A stretch of DNA of 64,000 nucleotides from Anaeramoeba flamelloides. Its lineage: Eukaryota > Metamonada > Anaeramoebidae. The stretch spans positions 11,160,001-11,224,000 of the forward strand of contig JANTQA010000032.1 in the NCBI GenBank assembly GCA_027625915.1, written 5' to 3'. The notes beneath the pieces were generated by a model. That model saw only the letters and a list, made by a program, of their open reading frames with translations. It was not told where the DNA came from and ran no database searches. Position numbers and translations under genes: made by a program. This document shows, piece after piece, positions 45,695 through 58,300 of this stretch; position 1 is the stretch's first letter; every line of letters begins with the position of its first letter.

Positions 45695-48600
45695 ATGGGA
45701 TCGATTTATATCAGTTTAACCGAGACAGGTGTAGCCATGCTATTAACAATCATAGTTGGTTTTATTTATGCAAAGAAAGCATTAAAGGATCCACAAGTTG
45801 TTATCAATCACCTCAACCGTTTTGTGTTTATGTTTGCATTACCGTCTTTATTATTTAAGTCATTTATCAAAACAGATTTGGAGAATGTCAATTGGGCATA
45901 TGCCAATGCCTTCATTGCGGGTCACATTGCATCGATGATTATTATTTATATTTTCTACAAGTGCCTGGTGTGCTATGGGATCAAGAAATATTCCTTTATT
46001 GTTTTATTCTTTTTGTTTGAATGGCCCAATTTCATCATCTTTGGAAACCCCATTTTAACATCAATCGATCCTTCCTATGAAATTTACCCCGTTTTAGCAT
46101 CGATCAGTAATTTCATTCGTTTTCCTTTTGTCTTTTTCGTTTTAGAAAAAGAAAAGGTCGAGAGAATGAAAAAGGAATTAGAATCCAAAATAAAGACAAA
46201 TAAAGAATGTGAAAATAAAGCGCCAATAAACCCAAACACCTCCGGTCTGGAAAGTCAACCAATTTTCAACCAAAAGGATCAAAACGACTTTGATAACATT
46301 GATTCTTCTAGTGATCAACCTAATGGTTCGAATAAATCAATTAATGGTGAGCATAGCCTTCACGAAAGCAACACCGACAAAAGTGAAACACTAGATTTGG
46401 AGAATTTTTCGATCTGGAAAGAGGTTGGCATTCGACTTTTAAAAAATGTGAATTTATGGGCTATTTTCCTTGGAATAATATATATGCTGACTGGGCTGCC
46501 AGTTCCAAAAGTGCTTTTGCTTTTTGTTGAGCCATTGGCCAGGTTTGTAGACCATTCCTTTGATATAATTCTTTGCTTTTGTATTTCCTCTTTTTTTTTT
46601 TTTTTTTCTATTCGAATAGCAGTTACCCAAGAAATCTAATTTAAAAAATCAAATTCATACCGAAACCAAAGAAACCAACAAACCATGAAAAACTATTTTT
46701 GTTATTATTTAAAAAATATATCAATATTTAAATGTTAAATCGCAAAACAATTTCCTCTGATTTTTTTTTATCAATTCTGAATCCTTCGAAAAATTTCTTT
46801 TATTTTTCAACAAATAGTACACAAAAAATATAGAATAAAAAAGACCAAACAAATAAATAGAAATCATAAATAACGATCTTTTTCTTTGTGAAATATCTTA
46901 AATTTGCAAAAGGAAATAAATCCCATTCCAAAAATTTGAACATAATCCAAAATCCAAAATAGGCAAAACAAAACTCGATTTATTATATTTTTTCAAGCGT
47001 AAGATAAAACCACATTTAACTAACAGAGTATTAATGCATTTATAAGTAATCATTTTCATCCAAATAAAAGAAAAAAATATAAAACGAAAAAAATAAAAAC
47101 GGTGATGTGTCCAAAATAATGAAACGAGCTGAAAAAAAAATGCATTGTTAAATTTGTTGAAATTTCACCAACAATTATCGATCTATCAAATTGTTATACA
47201 CCATCAACTAATCTTATCTTGATTTTTTCTATTAAACTAAATTCAACTTTAGCTTTACTAACATTTTACAATTAATAAATGAAAATTATAGGAACAATAG
47301 TTTAAAAATTAGGTTATTCAAATCTTTTATAATAAGCCAATTTACATATGGGTTAGAAATATATAATTATGAAATAAAAACTTTAAATTATTTAAATTCT
47401 TGGATTAATTCATGCATTACTGAAATATGTAAAATAAACAGAAATACACCAATTCTTATTTACAAAACAGAATTTAAAATAGAAAATATGATAATTTCAG
47501 TAAATAAAAAAAAATTCAAATACAAAAAGAAATAAAAAAATTTATCTCTCCCTTATTTTGAAAAATTAATAAAATTTAACCAAAGAATAAATAATAAAAT
47601 CAATTGGAATTTAAAAGATATCATCGAACTAAAAAAAGAAATATACAAATATACATATAATTAGTTGTTGAATTCCACAAGTTGGAAGTGCCGTTAGGTT
47701 TTCCAAAATTTAAAAGAATAGAGTAAAAACAAAGATTTTACTCTATTATTTTGAATTTCGGAAAAGTGCCGTTGGGTTTTTTTTAATTTTAGAAATATAA
47801 AGAAAATTTCTTTAATTTTCTTTTTATTTCTTAAATTAAAAAAAAGCGCCGTTAGGTTTTCTTGAGTTTTCTGTTTATTTGTGAAGTGTTCTAGGTTTTT
47901 TTTACTTTAGAAATAAACCGAAAATTTATTAAAATTTTCTGTTTATTTCTAAAGTAAAAAAAACCTAACAAAAATCGATAGATTTTATAAATAAAATAGA
48001 AAACCTCAAAAAAACCTAGAACACTTAACATAATAAAACAGAAAACCTCAAGAAAACCACCGTTAGGTTTTCAATAATAACAAAGAATTGAGTTAAATCT
48101 TTGATTTTACTCTATTCTTTTGAATTCTGAAAAACCTAGGCACTTGACGACACTCCACAAAAATATTTCACAATAATAAAATCTCAAAATTATTTATTTA
48201 AAACACAAAAATATTTAAGTTATCCATCAAGCTCAACAATTCTAAAATTCAGAACATTCACGTACTGGTCAAATAGATATTAATATGTAATCAATAAAAA
48301 TTCAAATAAATTTTGTCCTTTATGTTTAAAGTATAAACAGAAGGAAATTATAGAAAATATTGATCATTTTTTCTGGATATGTACTTCCTATGAAAAAGAT
48401 AGATTAATTTTTCATATATAAATTAAAAGAAATAAATCTTAATGAAATAATTTTAAACTGTGATTGTTTGAAATTATTTTCATTAATTAATAATCGTGAA
48501 ATCAATGATTTTCTTGTTAAAATTTCTGAAAGGGTGTTTAAGTATAAGGGTAATTAGATTGTAATTTACACTTCTTCAATAATAAAAAAAAATAAATGAA

Positions 48601-51190
48601 ATTTTTTTTTTTTTTTTTCCAAAATGAATATTTATTATTACTATAACAATCAAATTAATAGGGTGAAAATTTTATCTCAAATTCAATAAGGAACATTAAT
48701 TAAATTTCTAAAAATATCATTTCTAAATTGATCATTTTGTAAAGATCTTCAAATTTTCTCGACTAATATTATGCTAGAAAAATGTTTGGGAACTTGAAAG
48801 AAAATTTTTCTTTTATTAATTGATTTTAATTTTGATTTTCTCCGATATATCAAATTCAAAACCTTATTGATCTTTTTTTGCCAAATAGTAAATTCAATAT
48901 TATTTTTCATTTCTTTAATTTTTATTGGATTAGTACTACCAATGGGAAGTCGAGGATTAGAATATGTTGTTATTAGGTCTAAAGTCACATTATTGTTCTA
49001 TGGGTCAAATGTCTCTAAAAAATCGATTCATAAAAGTTGCCTAAAATAAAATTATTATATTTTTTACGCATAATCACTATTTAAAAATTGTCTTTTGGAA
49101 ATTTTTTTTTTATAATCAATTTTTCCAAATCTAAAGAATAGAAACGAAAATAATTGTATTCCAGAATTGGAAAATGATATTATTTAAAACCTTCCAAAAG
49201 TGACACTTTTTTCAATTTTTTAATTTCAAGATTTACTCAATAATAATTATCAATATAAAAACCTTTAATAACATATTATTTTTTGTTTCCTTTTGACAAA
49301 AAGAGCAGTATTTTTAATATATTTCTAATATGTGGAAATTATTTGATCAAAATAATCTCATAGTTAGTCATTTAATTTTTTTTAAGAAATGGGATTTTTT
49401 AGCAACTAATCTAAATTTAGGGGCAAATTTTAAGAAAGATATTTTCCAACTTTGAAGTCTGGGTATTGATATTCAACCTTAAAATTTGTTTCAAAATGCA
49501 GATTTTTTTCTAAAATTCTTAAGAAAGTTTTTTATTAATACATAGATCATTTTTTATTGATGATATCAACTTATAGTGCGATTTTACTAATCGAATTTTT
49601 AGGAGTGTTTGAATCATAGAACAATAATGTGACTTGAGAACCAATAACAACGCACTTTAATTTTAGACTTCTCCTTGGTAGATGTTAATCCCCTAAAAAT
49701 GATTAAATTTTCATTTCATCCACTTTTAATTTCGTAATTTTTTCTTGACCAAGCCAGAATATCAATCTACAAAAGAAGATATAAACTCAAAAAAAAACTA
49801 GAAATACTTGGGTTTGAATACATTTCACAAAAATTAAAATTTTCCAAGAAAAAAGATGAAAATATCAATTGGGAAATAGAAAACTTAAAATTACTAAACG
49901 CAAACCTAAATGATTTTCGACAAAAGTTAATTATAAATAGTACTGGGTGGAAAGGTGAAGAATATTTAAAAATTATTAATTACAATAACAATATCAACAA
50001 ACAACAAAAATATTTAAAATGGGTAGGTTCAACTTCCATTTTAAAATTAAGAAATTTCACAAATTATCTAAACAGATATTCTTATTTTTATGATAAAAAG
50101 AAATTAAAAACAAAATTCTGCAACTTATGTAAAAATCATTCTAATCAGGAAATAATAGAAGATATCGATCATTTTCTATGGGACTGTCCATTCTATGGAA
50201 AAAAAATCGCAAAATTTGGATTAAGGAATTAATTCAAATAAATAAAAATAATAAGCAATTAAAGAATAATATTCTTGATATTATTCGAAATAAAGACCCA
50301 TTATTTATTTTATCATTGGTTAATGATAAAGAAAATTATGACTCTTTATTAAAATTTCTAAACAAAAATTTAGAAATTAGGGAAAGTGCCTAGTTTTTCC
50401 AGAATTCAAAAGAATAGAGAAAAATCTTTGATTTTACTCAGTTCTTTTAAATTCTGGAAAACCTAACGGCTGTAAGAGGAAACTAGTTTCCTCCCTTCAA
50501 AATAAAAAAAAAAAAAATTTCGTAATTTTTTAGATTTACTAATTTTTCTTCAAAATTCAAAGATAGTATACTGATATTATCTTGTCATAAAGAAGATTAT
50601 TTAATGAACATCCACTGCGATTTATCGGGGAATAATAATTTAAATGGCAATTATAAAATGTGTGTTAAAAATAATGTTATATATTAATAATCTTTTTTTT
50701 AAAAAAAAAAGTATGATTATACAAGTGTAAACTTGATGCCACCACTTGTGTAGCAATTAAATATTTAAAATGATAATTATTTTTATTTCTTTTTTTTCTT
50801 TTTTGTCTATATTAATTATTTGTTATATTTTTCTCTTTGTAAAGTTGTACTGTGCCTGTTAGTTTATTTGCGATTGGTATTTTTATATGTGGCAAAAGAG
50901 TCATTTCGTGTTCAAAAAGAGAGGCGTTATTTGCATTTACCGCAAGGCATTTTCTTTTCCCTGCTATGATGTTATTGATTGCAAGAATCTTTGGATTGGG
51001 TGGTGATATTGGAATGACAGTTCCGGTTCTTTCAACTGTCCCTTTAGCGCTAATAACTTTTACACTAACACACATTTATGGTCTTGGTGTTGAAATCTGT
51101 TCAACAACTATCGTGCTCGGTACCTGTTTAATACTTCCAATTACATTATTCTGGGTTTTTGTTACAAAACAAATTCCTTTTTTTTCTTAA
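45695..51190 (+). CDS. Auxin-efflux-carrier (AEC) family membrane transporter
   Basis: Two exons, 45695-46542 and 50845-51190 (1194 nt, 397 aa), join as ...EPLA-S-CTVPVSLFAIGIF in phase. The family (PIN/AEC, membrane transport protein) exports organic anions across membranes; substrates in protists are unknown. The N-terminal half has about five membrane segments (around residues 9-27, 40-56, 69-92, 100-117, 130-150). It carries a WPNFIIFGNPIL motif resembling the conserved N..F.G.P site. A hydrophilic loop at about residues 151-245 is rich in Asn, Ser and Glu. The C-terminal half has about five more segments, with the TVP.SLF.IG motif typical of the family's second half. The start is the first ATG of the frame. 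The 4.30-kb intron is packed with LINE and foldback debris. Length matches the family. Confidence 0.88.
46925..47265 (-). repeat. TTCCAAAA-family element, copy 4 (inverted, partial)
   Basis: TTCCAAAAATTTGAACATAA, GTGATGTGTCCAAAATAATG and ATTTCACCAACAATTATCGA match the reverse complement of copies 1 and 2. The far end is lost where LINE sequence begins. Confidence 0.6.
47330..48600 (+). pseudogene. LINE remnant interrupted by a foldback array
   Basis: The first part reads GLEIYNYEIKTLNYLNSWIN and on through TPILIYKTEFKIENMII, resembling the region after the reverse transcriptase domain of LINE proteins. The frame then reaches LNSTSWK at 47686, and a roughly 480-bp foldback block intervenes. 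The frame resumes with ...QKYL...STILKFRTFTYW..NRY, then FCPLC...IENIDHFFWIC, then NREINDFLVKISERVFKYKG and a stop. It ends with TGTAATTTACACTTCTTC and an A-rich tail. The same order, uninterrupted, is seen in 49744-50515 (INSTGWK-GEEYL). Stops and frameshifts make it inactive. Confidence 0.75.
47687..48166. repeat. Nested foldback array inside LINE reading frame
   Basis: It begins GTGCCGTTAGGTTTTCC and ends CCTAGGCACTTGACGACAC. It contains at least four palindromic modules: AAAAGAATAGAG type, AATTTTAGAAAT type, and an inner ACTTTAGAAATAAAC hairpin enclosed by outer arms GAGTTTTCTGTTTAT...ATAAAACAGAAAACCTC, plus a second AAAGAATTGAG type. The modules are concentric or consecutive and share CCTA/TAGG edges. 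Confidence 0.78.
48927..49692. mobile_element. TTAA element, diverged full-length copy
   Basis: Aligns with 12626-13378 along its length. Flanks are TTAT and CTAA, as mutated TTAA. It shares GTCAAATGTCTCTAAAAAATC and AATAACAACGCACTTT-like terminal words. No coding frame of note. Confidence 0.7.
49746..50393 (+). pseudogene. LINE reverse transcriptase C-terminal region, one frameshift
   Basis: The frame DQARISIYKRRYKLKKKLEI continues through NSTGWKGEEYL and RNFTNYLNRY to CNLCKNHSNQEIIEDIDHFL and WDCPFYG. The C-x2-C...H-x4-C motif matches LINE C-terminal zinc fingers. At a run of eight A (about 50200) the frame shifts. The downstream frame continues NRKIWIKELIQINKNNKQLK...DPLFILSLVNDKENYDSLL and ends at 50393. 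The homologous minus-strand copy at about 59955-60240 supports this continuity. Confidence 0.8.
50386..50470. repeat. Foldback module, 'AAAAGAAT' type, in LINE 3' region
   Basis: Edges are GTGCCTAGTTTTTCCAGAAT and TTCTGGAAAACCTAACGGC. The arms pair through TCAAAAGAATAGAG and CTCAGTTCTTTTAAA around a TTTGATTTTA loop. It overlaps the stop codon of the LINE frame. Confidence 0.8.
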
Positions 51191-52797
51191 ATTTCAAAAC
51201 ATCTTAAAATATTACATATCATTTTATATAGAAGTATAGAAAAAGAGTTTATTCATTTTGAGTTTTTTTAATATTTCCAAAAAATATTCTATTTTTTTTT
51301 TTAAAATAAAGGAATTTAATTTAATTTTGAAAATTTTTACATATTGAGGGAATGAATAAATAAAATAAAAAATAGATATAAATTAATCAAAATACTTTTT
51401 TAAAGTTAATTTTTTGCTTTTATTAAAGAAATTATATTTTTAATATATCTGGCGTTATTTTATTGAATTCGAAAAAAATATGCTGATTATGATTCTTGCT
51501 AGGTGATATTTTAAATGCAACCTAGAGAGAATTAAAATCAGCTTATTTTTGAGAAATCGACAAAATTGCTAGAGTTATTATTTGAAACATGCGGGTTAAT
51601 ACCAATAATTAAAATAAAATGCAAAACAAAAATACAAAAAAAAATATATTTACAATTTTATTCTTGAAAATATATATAGTAGGGAAAAAAATACCGGACA
51701 AGATTTTTAATTGTGAATATTAGTAAAATTTTTGTCTAATTTCAATGAAATCCTTATTATAAATAACCAATTTTTTTATGAGATTAGTAATAAACTTACC
51801 TAAAGTTCATCAAAGTAAGGTGTCTCTAGAATACTCGAGGAATTGTCTGATAGCCATATGTTGATCAACTTTTTTTGCAAAAACAATCGAGTTTTATTGA
51901 GGTTTACTAGAGTTTGGAAAATGATAATTTTTCTTCTTGTTTTTTGATTGATTGAATAATGTTTTTAACAAGTGTGATTTCATTAATCATCATTCTAATA
52001 AGTGGGGGGGGCTGAAAAAGTTCGATTCTTAAAAAAAGGAATTTGATTGTAAATAAATGAAATTACACAATAATTTTACTAATATTCACAATTAAAAATC
52101 TTTTCCGGGATTTTTTTCATGACCGGTATTTTTTTCACTGCTCTAATAAAAAATTCTACCAATTTTTTTAATAATTTTGAAAATTTTCAAATAATAGAGA
52201 ATTTCCCAAAATCATATTTAAATTATCAAACTCAAACAAATTGATCAATTTGATCTAGAAATTTTCAATTGTTATTTATTATTTTTATTGTTTGTTAAAA
52301 ACAAACAAATTGGGTGAGTCGGATGGTTAAAATACTCTTTTAATTTTCACCTTTTTCGAAAATTGGTATAAGCTGTTATATCTTATCGACATAAAACTTA
52401 CTAAATTGACTTATCCCACAACTCTTCTAATTTTGATATTTAGAAACTCTCACCATCATCCTAAGAAGTTATTTTGAATAAAAAAAAATAACAATTCAAA
52501 ATTTGAAAATAGGCAAAATTGAAAGAGTAAGCAAGTCGAAAGAAGTTGATCAAAAGTATATGAGAATTAAATCTTCTTTGTAGATATGTTAGTTTTTGTC
52601 ATTTTTTTAGCCTAGCCCAGAAGAAAATGATAACTAAGATATTAAAAAAATAATAATATTTTTAATATTATTATAAAAAAAGATTCGATATATTTATTAT
52701 CACTAGTGAGTAATAGAAGAATTTTGGAGTCTTTATTAAAATTTCCAAATAAAAATTTAGGAATTTGTAATGTGCCTACGTTTTACAGAATTTAAGG

Positions 52798-53992
52798 GGG
52801 TAGCTACACAATAAGACATGATTAATATTTAAGAGAGATGGTATAAAAAAATTTTATTTTAATGACGTGTGATCGTAGATTCTCTAAAAATTTTTTTAAA
52901 AAAATTATTTGATTATTTTTTTTTTAGTAATGTTAAACAATAAAAAATAAGAGATTATATTGATAAAATAGTTTTTTTTTTATTTTTTTTTATTATTAAA
53001 ATAATCTTAATTCCAAAATTTTGGGCACAGTTAAAACAGTTAAAAGGATAGTAATACCATATTTTACAATCAATTTGGAAATAATTTTAATTTAACAAAC
53101 TATTTCATTTTTTGTGTTTTTTGTTTTTTTTTCATTTAGTTTTTTTTGAGTTACGAAATCTTTTTCGTTAGATCTGGAAATTTTTTTATACATGGTTGAT
53201 AGAATGTTACTGTTGAGTTTCTTAAATTGAAAAATCCACATACAATTATTCCATGGTATCTTGTAATTTGATCAATCAACAATTATTGGTGTAATTTCAA
53301 CAAATCTACCAATACATTTTTTTTTCAGCTAGTTTCCTTATTTTGGATACACTTGTTTTGATTTTTTTGAGTTTTATATTTTTTTCTTTTATTTGGATGA
53401 AAATGATTACTTATAAAAACATGAATATTATGTGGCTTAAATGTGGTTTTATATTACTTTTGTAAAAATATAATTTATTGAATTTTTTTTTTCCTATTTT
53501 TGATTTTCGATGTGTCCAAATTTTTGAAATGGGGTTTAGTTTTTTTTTTGGGGGAGAAGATAATTTTAGATTTTTTGAATAAAACTTCTAACAATTTTGT
53601 GGTTTAAACTTTGATAAAATATAATCATATTCACTTCTCCAATTCCACCAAATCCAACGATTTAAAATCCCAACAAGGAATGTTTTGGGATAATTATTAA
53701 TATTTTGAACCTTCTAGCTATTTAAATCCCTATCGTGTTTCCTTTTGTGATTATCCAGGTTGTAATGTTGTTGTTCATTTTTAAACAAAATCCCTTCATC
53801 CCAAATGTCTCTGAGAAAAAAATCTTTCTTCTTGCTCACTGTTGTCATGATTTTAAAAAAATCTCAAAAATGATGAAAAAATAAAAAATGAAAAAATTAA
53901 ATGCCACAATAGAATGTTGAGATAAGGATAAAAGAAAAGTCATTCAACATTTAAAATACTATTTTAAGCAATTAAACTCAACATTCTATTGT
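52798..53992 (+). repeat. Segmental duplicate D2, copy 2
   Basis: Matches 37819-39494 without the 495-bp insert, and so gives the empty state. It contains a TTCCAAAA element (53011-53530) and ends with the hairpin 53906-53992. Confidence 0.75.
53011..53530 (+). repeat. TTCCAAAA-ended element, copy 5
   Basis: Ends TTCCAAAATTTTGGGCACA and TGTGTCCAAATTTTTGAAA. Close to copy 2 because both lie in duplicate D2. Confidence 0.75.
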
Positions 53993-55377
53993 GATATTTT
54001 ATTTGAGACTTTTGAAAAAAAATTGTATATTGTTGTTTTAGGATACTGGTATTTCAAGAATAAATGGGAAGGAATATTCACTTCCTTTTCCATATTTTCC
54101 TTTTATAATTAGATTACTCAAAGAGTAGGTTGTAATTTGAACTCTTTAAAAAAGGTTATTGGAAAATGAAGTGAAAATTTTTTGTATTTAGAATTCAAAT
54201 ACCAGTAAGAAACCAATATCATATTTAATTCAGGTTTAATGTTGGTTTCTTTGATCGGTTGATGCAGAGGCCTTCTCTAACAAAAACACATGCTTTTTAT
54301 TTTGAAATAATGGATTAAACTTTTCTGAACGCATTTTTTCAACAATACTACACCCTCAAAATCCAATTTTGAAAAAAAACTAATTGATAAAAAATTGAAT
54401 TTTACATCCAAGAACCATCACTTCACAACCATAATCATAAATCGACAAACAAATATAGTATAACCTCTTTTCTAATTCAGTGATTGCAAACCTTAAAGAA
54501 TATTACACCAGAAAATACATTTAATAAATTCGAAAAATTTAAAAATTTTTTCGGTGCAAATACCTTTTTATAAATCTAATGAACTGCAACCTTTGACACA
54601 TTTAGTCGATGGGAGATTTTGAAGAACAACTAATTTTTCAAAGTTTCCTTTTAAGCAAATCTCTAAAATACTTTATTTAAAGGGAAAATAATTAACTCAA
54701 AAATAAATTGAAAAATGAAGAAAAATTTTAAAACATTTTTTCTGAATTTTGCTGTATTTATTTCTGTACGAATGATTAGTGTCGTATCTTTTGGGTTGTC
54801 TTTTTTCAAAACTATCTTATCATACAAAAATAGGAATTATTTTTTCAAAGGATTTCACAAAAATAAAATAATATTTGAATTGTTCAAAAATCCACAAAAA
54901 ATGAAACAACTGTTGTCACAGGAAATTTTTGTGTTGTCAATAACCGAAAAAAAATCTAAGGTTTTTTTTCAGTTTTTTATGTGCTTTTGGGGTTAATCTT
55001 TTTTTTTTTTTTGAATTCCTTAAAATAAATAAATTGTGAAGTTGTCAAAAAAATCATTTAAAGATCTTTTAGATAACAACTTTTATTTTTTGCGAACTTG
55101 TTTTGGATCAGGGTAAGTCAAAAAATTTTTGAAACAATACTAAAACCAAAGTATTAATTTTCACTACCAGGATTGAAAAATTATAAAAATCAATACAATT
55201 ACTTTACAAAGGTTAAAACCAAAAAAAAATTAACCTAAAAAATAATATTTTCCAACTTTAAAAGTATGAATTGTTTATTCACTTTGTGGACCACGGGCCA
55301 AGAATTGGTAAAAAATGTGAGGTTAGAAAACAAATTTAAAAACATTAAAAATCTCATTTTATTCTTTTTTGAAAAAA

Positions 55378-58300
55378 ATGCGATCTTATTTATTGATTTT
55401 AATTTTAGTACTTTTGATTGTGACGATTGTGGACTCTTCCTTGTTTGGAAAATTTTTAGTAATAAATGACATTCACGTTGACAAAAAGTAAGTTTTTCTA
55501 AATGCTTCTAAAAAAACTTGGTATGGGTTTAAATATTTTTTTTTTTTTTTTTGTTTACCCTATCGCTTTGTTCCTTTGGGCGATGGTTTGCTTCTGTTCA
55601 AATTACTGTTTAAAAGTTATAAAGAAGGTTCTATGGTTGATTGCGATAGTGCGTGTAAATGCTGTTGTCATTCGATGCCATCTGCGAATTATACTGGAGA
55701 AAAGGCAACAAAATGGGGATCCCCAAATTGTAACAGTCCCTTTGTCTTATTTGAGCAGCTCATCCCCCAAATCCAGAAACAACCAGTCGACTTTGTAGTC
55801 TTTTTGGGAGACGTGCCATATATGGCCTTTTGGGATGTTGACTATGCTGATACAATTAGTTATATCAAGTTTCTCTCTCAACAGCTCTCCAAACTTGTTG
55901 ACATACCAGTGATACCTGTCCTTGGAAATCATGACTACTGGCCAGTAGACCAATTCAATTGCGGTTCTGGTATGGCTGAATACTATCAAACTGTAAGGTT
56001 TTTGCTTTTTTTGAAAGTCAATTCTTTTTTATCTAATATTTCTCTTTGAATATTTGCATTCACAATTAAAGACCTAAAAAAGTCAGGTTTGAACAAGCAC
56101 TAAGAATACCCCCCCTCTTGTTCGGTAACCCTTTGATCTTGCTAATTACAATTAATCAACATCTGTTTTTTGATTTTTTCTTGCTAAAAAATTTGTGATC
56201 TTTTTAGCAAACTTATTTTGCAAATAAATCTAAATTTTTCAGCCTTTTCATCACAAAATTATGAAAAAATTGAGTAATTCAAAAGAACAGTGAAAACTAT
56301 GAAATTTAATTTCATTTTTGGGATTGTGGATTTAAGAAAATGGGTTTCCAGAATGATCATTTCATAAATCTAATATTTGATTATGAAAAAACTTGAAACA
56401 ATCCCATAAAAAAATTATCAAATGGAAAAGAATATTTAAAATAGACAAAACGTTTTCATGAGAAATTGGCAGTTTTCATGAACACCACACTCTGGTAAAA
56501 AGGATCAGTTTTAACTGATTCTGATCACAATTGGTGTTATTTGGGAAAAAAATCCAAATCTAAATTGGAAATAAATAATTTCAAAAGAAAAACACAATTA
56601 CAAATGAATTTTAGAAAAATTCAATTACAAAAGAAAAATGAAAAATTCAATTTTGTTGAAGGGACTAGTCTCTATTTTTTTTTTTTTTTTTTGGTCAAGT
56701 TCTAAATAAGGATTCCTTATCTAGAAATATGTTTAATATTGAAAATAAACAGGTTTTTCAAATCAAAGTAATTGGCAAATAATTTTCTCAATCTCTATTA
56801 AATTCACCTAAAAGAAAAATGTAAAAATCAAATTTTTTGAACACCTTTTTGATTTTATTCTTGTATCTATACCTAAAGTTCCAACTTTAAAAGTTTTATC
56901 GAAATAGAATGGGTTTGGTTAAACAATAATCACCATCCAAACTGAGAAGATTCGGCTTAAAAGTCTTTGTGAAGACGCATATTGTATGTGTTTTATTATT
57001 TTTTTTTTATTAGCTATAACCAAGATCATTCGCAGAAGTAAAATGAACTGAAACAAGAAGATGGTTTTAAAAACAAAGTCAATTTTTATATAATTGTTTT
57101 TGTTTTTGATTTTGTTTACTGTTATTTTTCAATTAATCAATTGAAATTTTTATTTCAGGTTTCCCAAACACTAGTATGAAAAAATAAAATTGAAAAAAAA
57201 AAGTTAGACAAAACTACTACTTTCCTTAACCTTTCATCTTGAATAATAACGTTTATTCACAATATAATCAAAATTTCAGAACTTTAAAATCTTGAGGATA
57301 TTGTATTTATTGTTGTTAGTATAACCAACTTTTTTAAAAGTATCTAGTCTAGAAAAAAAGGCATTTTTCGGGTAAAAAACTACAAATAAACAGAAGAATG
57401 AATTATAGATTAATTCAACTTGGAGATATTCACTTTGATAGGTAATAACGAATAGTTATGAAAACATTGTACTCATCTAATAAAACTGAAACAGAGAAAA
57501 AAAATTACTGAGGATAATCATTGTGAGTGTCCTAGGTTTTCCAAAATTCAAAAGAATTGAGTAAAATCTTTGATTTTCCTCTATCCTTTTAAATTCTGGA
57601 AAACCTAACGGAAAATCAAAAAAAAAAGATTTTTTTAAATTTATATTAATAGATAATTTCATAATAGTCCAAATAATTGGTTATCAGTTTGAAAGATATT
57701 TATTAAATTTAAAATACCTTTAAAATATCTGATTATAACATCTTAACTGTGTAAATAAAAATATTCAAATTTTTTCCTATTAAACTTAAAAAAAATCTTA
57801 ATAGAACCTGGAAAATTGAATTTTCCAACTTAAATTGTTAAATATCATGAAAACTATTTTTTGATCCAAGATCCTTTATTAACTAATAGTGTTTATTATA
57901 AGTGAAGTTATCAAAAAGTGTAAAATTAGCAAATATTTGATTTTTTTTTGAAAAAATTTTTTCATGATCGTGAATTGTCTTCCAAATTATTAGTTCAAAA
58001 AAACCCAAAAGATCTCCACAAAATCAATAAGAAAAGAGATTTTAAGAGATTTAATTATGCTTCCTTATTGATATAAAGAGATAAAATTTTTAATTATTTT
58101 AAATTTTTTTTTTTGTTTTTTTTTTTGAATTATCATTTTAAGGATCCTTTCCTTAAAATGAACTTTTTGGATCACCAAAAGTTGGATGTTAAGGGTCAGT
58201 TAAAAAAAATATTTGCTATCATATGGTTATTCAATTTTTAATCATTGCATTTTGGTTTAGTAATTATTTCATCGGTTGAGAATTATTACACCTTTTAAAA

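Larger units (their letters stand above)
49744..50515 (+). mobile_element. 5'-truncated LINE with 16-bp target duplication and poly(A)
   Basis: A perfect 16-bp repeat AATTTCGTAATTTTTT lies at 49728-49743 and 50516-50531. Between them is a LINE 3' portion: a coding part, one foldback hairpin (50386-50470), CTCCCTTCAAAATAAAA and an A run. This is a classic target-primed reverse transcription product and fixes the hairpin and tail as parts of the retroelement. Confidence 0.88.
46543..50844 (+). other. Intron of the AEC transporter gene (4.30 kb)
   Basis: The donor is CCAG|GTTTGT and the acceptor TTTGTAAAG|T. Contents in order are a T run, a TTCCAAAA element (minus), a LINE copy interrupted by a foldback array, a TTAA element, and a second LINE copy with target duplication. 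All LINE fragments are in the sense orientation of the host gene. Confidence 0.87.
51191..55377. other. Intergenic region between AEC and phosphodiesterase genes
   Basis: The first 1.5 kb is AT-rich with nothing recognised. A short LINE end (about 52725-52790, TTATTAAAATTTCCAAATAA then GTGCCTACG) precedes segmental duplicate D2 (52798-53992). A 93-codon ATG frame at 54715-54996 has no family resemblance and the composition of background, so I do not call it. Confidence 0.55.

Noticed and set aside
54715..54996. 93-codon ATG frame
   Set aside because: Background composition and no recognisable domain; the length is within chance for this base composition with few GC-containing stops.
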